This document shows, in pieces, positions 30,056 through 31,098 of a stretch of DNA of 31,098 bases. Origin of the DNA: G963665595 sp963665595 (lineage in GTDB: Bacteria > Actinomycetota > Coriobacteriia > Coriobacteriales > CADBOM01). How positions within the stretch are numbered: position 1 is the first letter of the stretch; each line of letters begins with the position of its first letter. The translations under genes were made by a program, and so were the position numbers. The notes beneath the pieces were generated by a model. It saw only the letters and a program-made list of their open reading frames with translations. It searched no databases and had not been told where the DNA came from. The stretch covers positions 1 to 31,098 of the forward strand of contig CAXXJK010000006.1 in NCBI GenBank assembly GCA_963665595.2, in the 5' to 3' direction.

Positions 30056-31098
30056 TTACCCCCCGATCACATCCCGCAAGGCACCCGTGATGATCTTTGC
30101 CATGCTGGCACGCCAGGCAGGGTCGCGTGGGCACATATCAAAGATGCCACCGCCTCGGTTAAGACCACCGACAATACCCCAAGAAGCACACCACTGCACA
30201 TTGGCACGCGCCCAGTCAAAGACTTCGTCCATACCGCGGATGTTGCTGTAGTCAACCGGACCTGTCTGAGCTCCCTTGGTGGGATCTACTACGCGTACAT
30301 AGCGAGCGATCATAGTGCAGAGTTCTTCTCTTGAGATCATATTATCCGGCGCTACCACCCTGTACTCAGGTGCATAGCCGGTCATGATTCCTACTGCTTG
30401 CGCCCAGTTGATGGCAGCAGTGTAATAGACTCCCACCGCCTCATCAACAAATACCGTGGTGGTGGCGTAGTGGCTGGGGTCTGTGGTAGAACCATAGATG
30501 GATACAAGAGAAGGATCGTCTTTGCAGGCGGCACGGTAGAGTACCGTTGCCACCTGAGCACGCGAGATGAAGTCAAACGGGCCGAAGTCAGTGGTACCGG
30601 CATAGCCACTCATGAGATCGTTTTCAACCACATAGGTAAGCCAGCCATCTGTGATATACCACAGGTCATAGCTCACATCGCTAAATCTGACAACGGTAAA
30701 GTTAGTTGCGTTGGTTGCTGTGTAGTTACCCATACCGGTGATGGTGGCGGTTGCTGTACCGTTTAGGGTATTGTTGGTATAGGAGAGTGTGTAGTCAACA
30801 CCTGAGACAAGTGTGATAGCACCATCGGTGACATGTAAGACCGGCTCTACCGGAATACCCACATACAGCTTCTTTGATATAGGTGCTATCACGGTTGACG
30901 CTATGCTTTTAGGTGTGATGTTAAAGGTTGTGCTTGTGTTACCGCGATAGTGTCCGATACCGGTGATGATGACAGTAGCAATGCCTGCATGGGTGTTGTC
31001 TAAATAGGCAAGGGTGTAGTCGGTATCTTTTGTAAGCGTTGTGCCACTATAGGTGACAAACGGCAGAGGTGTGATGGCGGAACCCGTGTAGGTCATGT
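30056..31098 (-). CDS. SLH-domain surface protein, C-terminal part (partial)
   Basis: The gene enters from the right edge; its start is outside the window. The first 130 visible residues are two MBG/YDG-type beta repeats ('DYTLAYLDNTHAGIATVIIT' with 'GIGHYRGNTSTTFNI', and 'DYTLSYTNNTLNGTATATIT' with 'GMGNYTATNATNFTV'). Three SLH-like modules follow: FSDVSYDLWYITDGWLTYVV with 'ISRAQVATVLYRA'; 'VFVDEAVGVYYTAAINWAQA' with 'ISREELCTMIARYVR'; and 'VFDWARANVQWCASWGIVGG' with 'WRASMAKIITGAL'. SLH modules bind secondary wall polymer, so the protein is likely wall-attached by its C-terminus with a longer N-terminal functional part not seen here. Stop TAA at 30058-30056. Confidence 0.9.
   Translation of the reverse strand, partial: MTYTGSAITPLPFVTYSGTTLTKDTDYTLAYLDNTHAGIATVIITGIGHYRGNTSTTFNITPKSIASTVIAPISKKLYVGIPVEPVLHVTDGAITLVSGVDYTLSYTNNTLNGTATATITGMGNYTATNATNFTVVRFSDVSYDLWYITDGWLTYVVENDLMSGYAGTTDFGPFDFISRAQVATVLYRAACKDDPSLVSIYGSTTDPSHYATTTVFVDEAVGVYYTAAINWAQAVGIMTGYAPEYRVVAPDNMISREELCTMIARYVRVVDPTKGAQTGPVDYSNIRGMDEVFDWARANVQWCASWGIVGGLNRGGGIFDMCPRDPAWRASMAKIITGALRDVIGG

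Overview
The window reads as a chromosomal segment of an anaerobic actinobacterium of the class Coriobacteriia, probably Eggerthellaceae. This is inference from gene content: a many-helix membrane LuxR regulator beside a Tat-exported FAD_binding_2 flavoprotein, a conserved rimO-pgsA-cinA-recA-recX run, an actinobacterial-type LexA box at recA, and an SLH-domain surface protein. Base composition is moderate. A Cryptobacterium-like genome would fit, but the species cannot be fixed from the sequence alone. Most genes lie on the minus strand. There is no tRNA, rRNA, CRISPR array, insertion sequence or prophage gene.

Layout. 1-762: feoA-feoB ferrous iron uptake (minus, feoB cut by the left edge) behind a promoter carrying an IdeR/DtxR-like dyad. 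1032-2474: a membrane-anchored XRE-type regulator and a SlyD/FKBP prolyl isomerase (plus). 2596-8438: a surface/polyphosphate-type locus. A VTC-domain protein, a DUF4956 membrane protein and a Cthe_2159-type beta-helix lipoprotein form a minus-strand operon, divergent from an OmpR-type response regulator and sensor kinase. 8505-11985: a membrane LuxR regulator divergent from a Tat-exported flavoprotein reductase. 12108-17240: a five-gene split (archaeal-type) glutamate synthase operon. 17356-19857: thrS and a zinc-ribbon membrane protein. 19947-21687: SOS-controlled recA-recX. 21790-27458: an operon of a U32 protein, yajQ, rimO, pgsA and a cinA-type amidase. 27757-29946: a class A penicillin-binding protein with a repetitive Gly/Thr tail. 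30056-31098: the C-terminal end of an SLH-domain surface protein, cut by the right edge.

The most unusual signal is in the thrS leader. Two tandem stem-loops 35 nt apart share an AUUCGU loop, and their stems differ by a compensatory base-pair change. The loops resemble the anticodon loop of tRNA-Thr(CGU). The second ends 4 nt before the Shine-Dalgarno, which suggests ThrRS autoregulation by tRNA mimicry, analogous to the E. coli thrS operator but here in an actinobacterium. A strong intrinsic terminator lies just upstream of the pair with no recognisable promoter between. Other points of interest are a flavoprotein that has lost the recognised fumarate-reductase catalytic residues, PhoB-like direct repeats upstream of the VTC operon, and a LexA box that fills the short recA promoter spacer.
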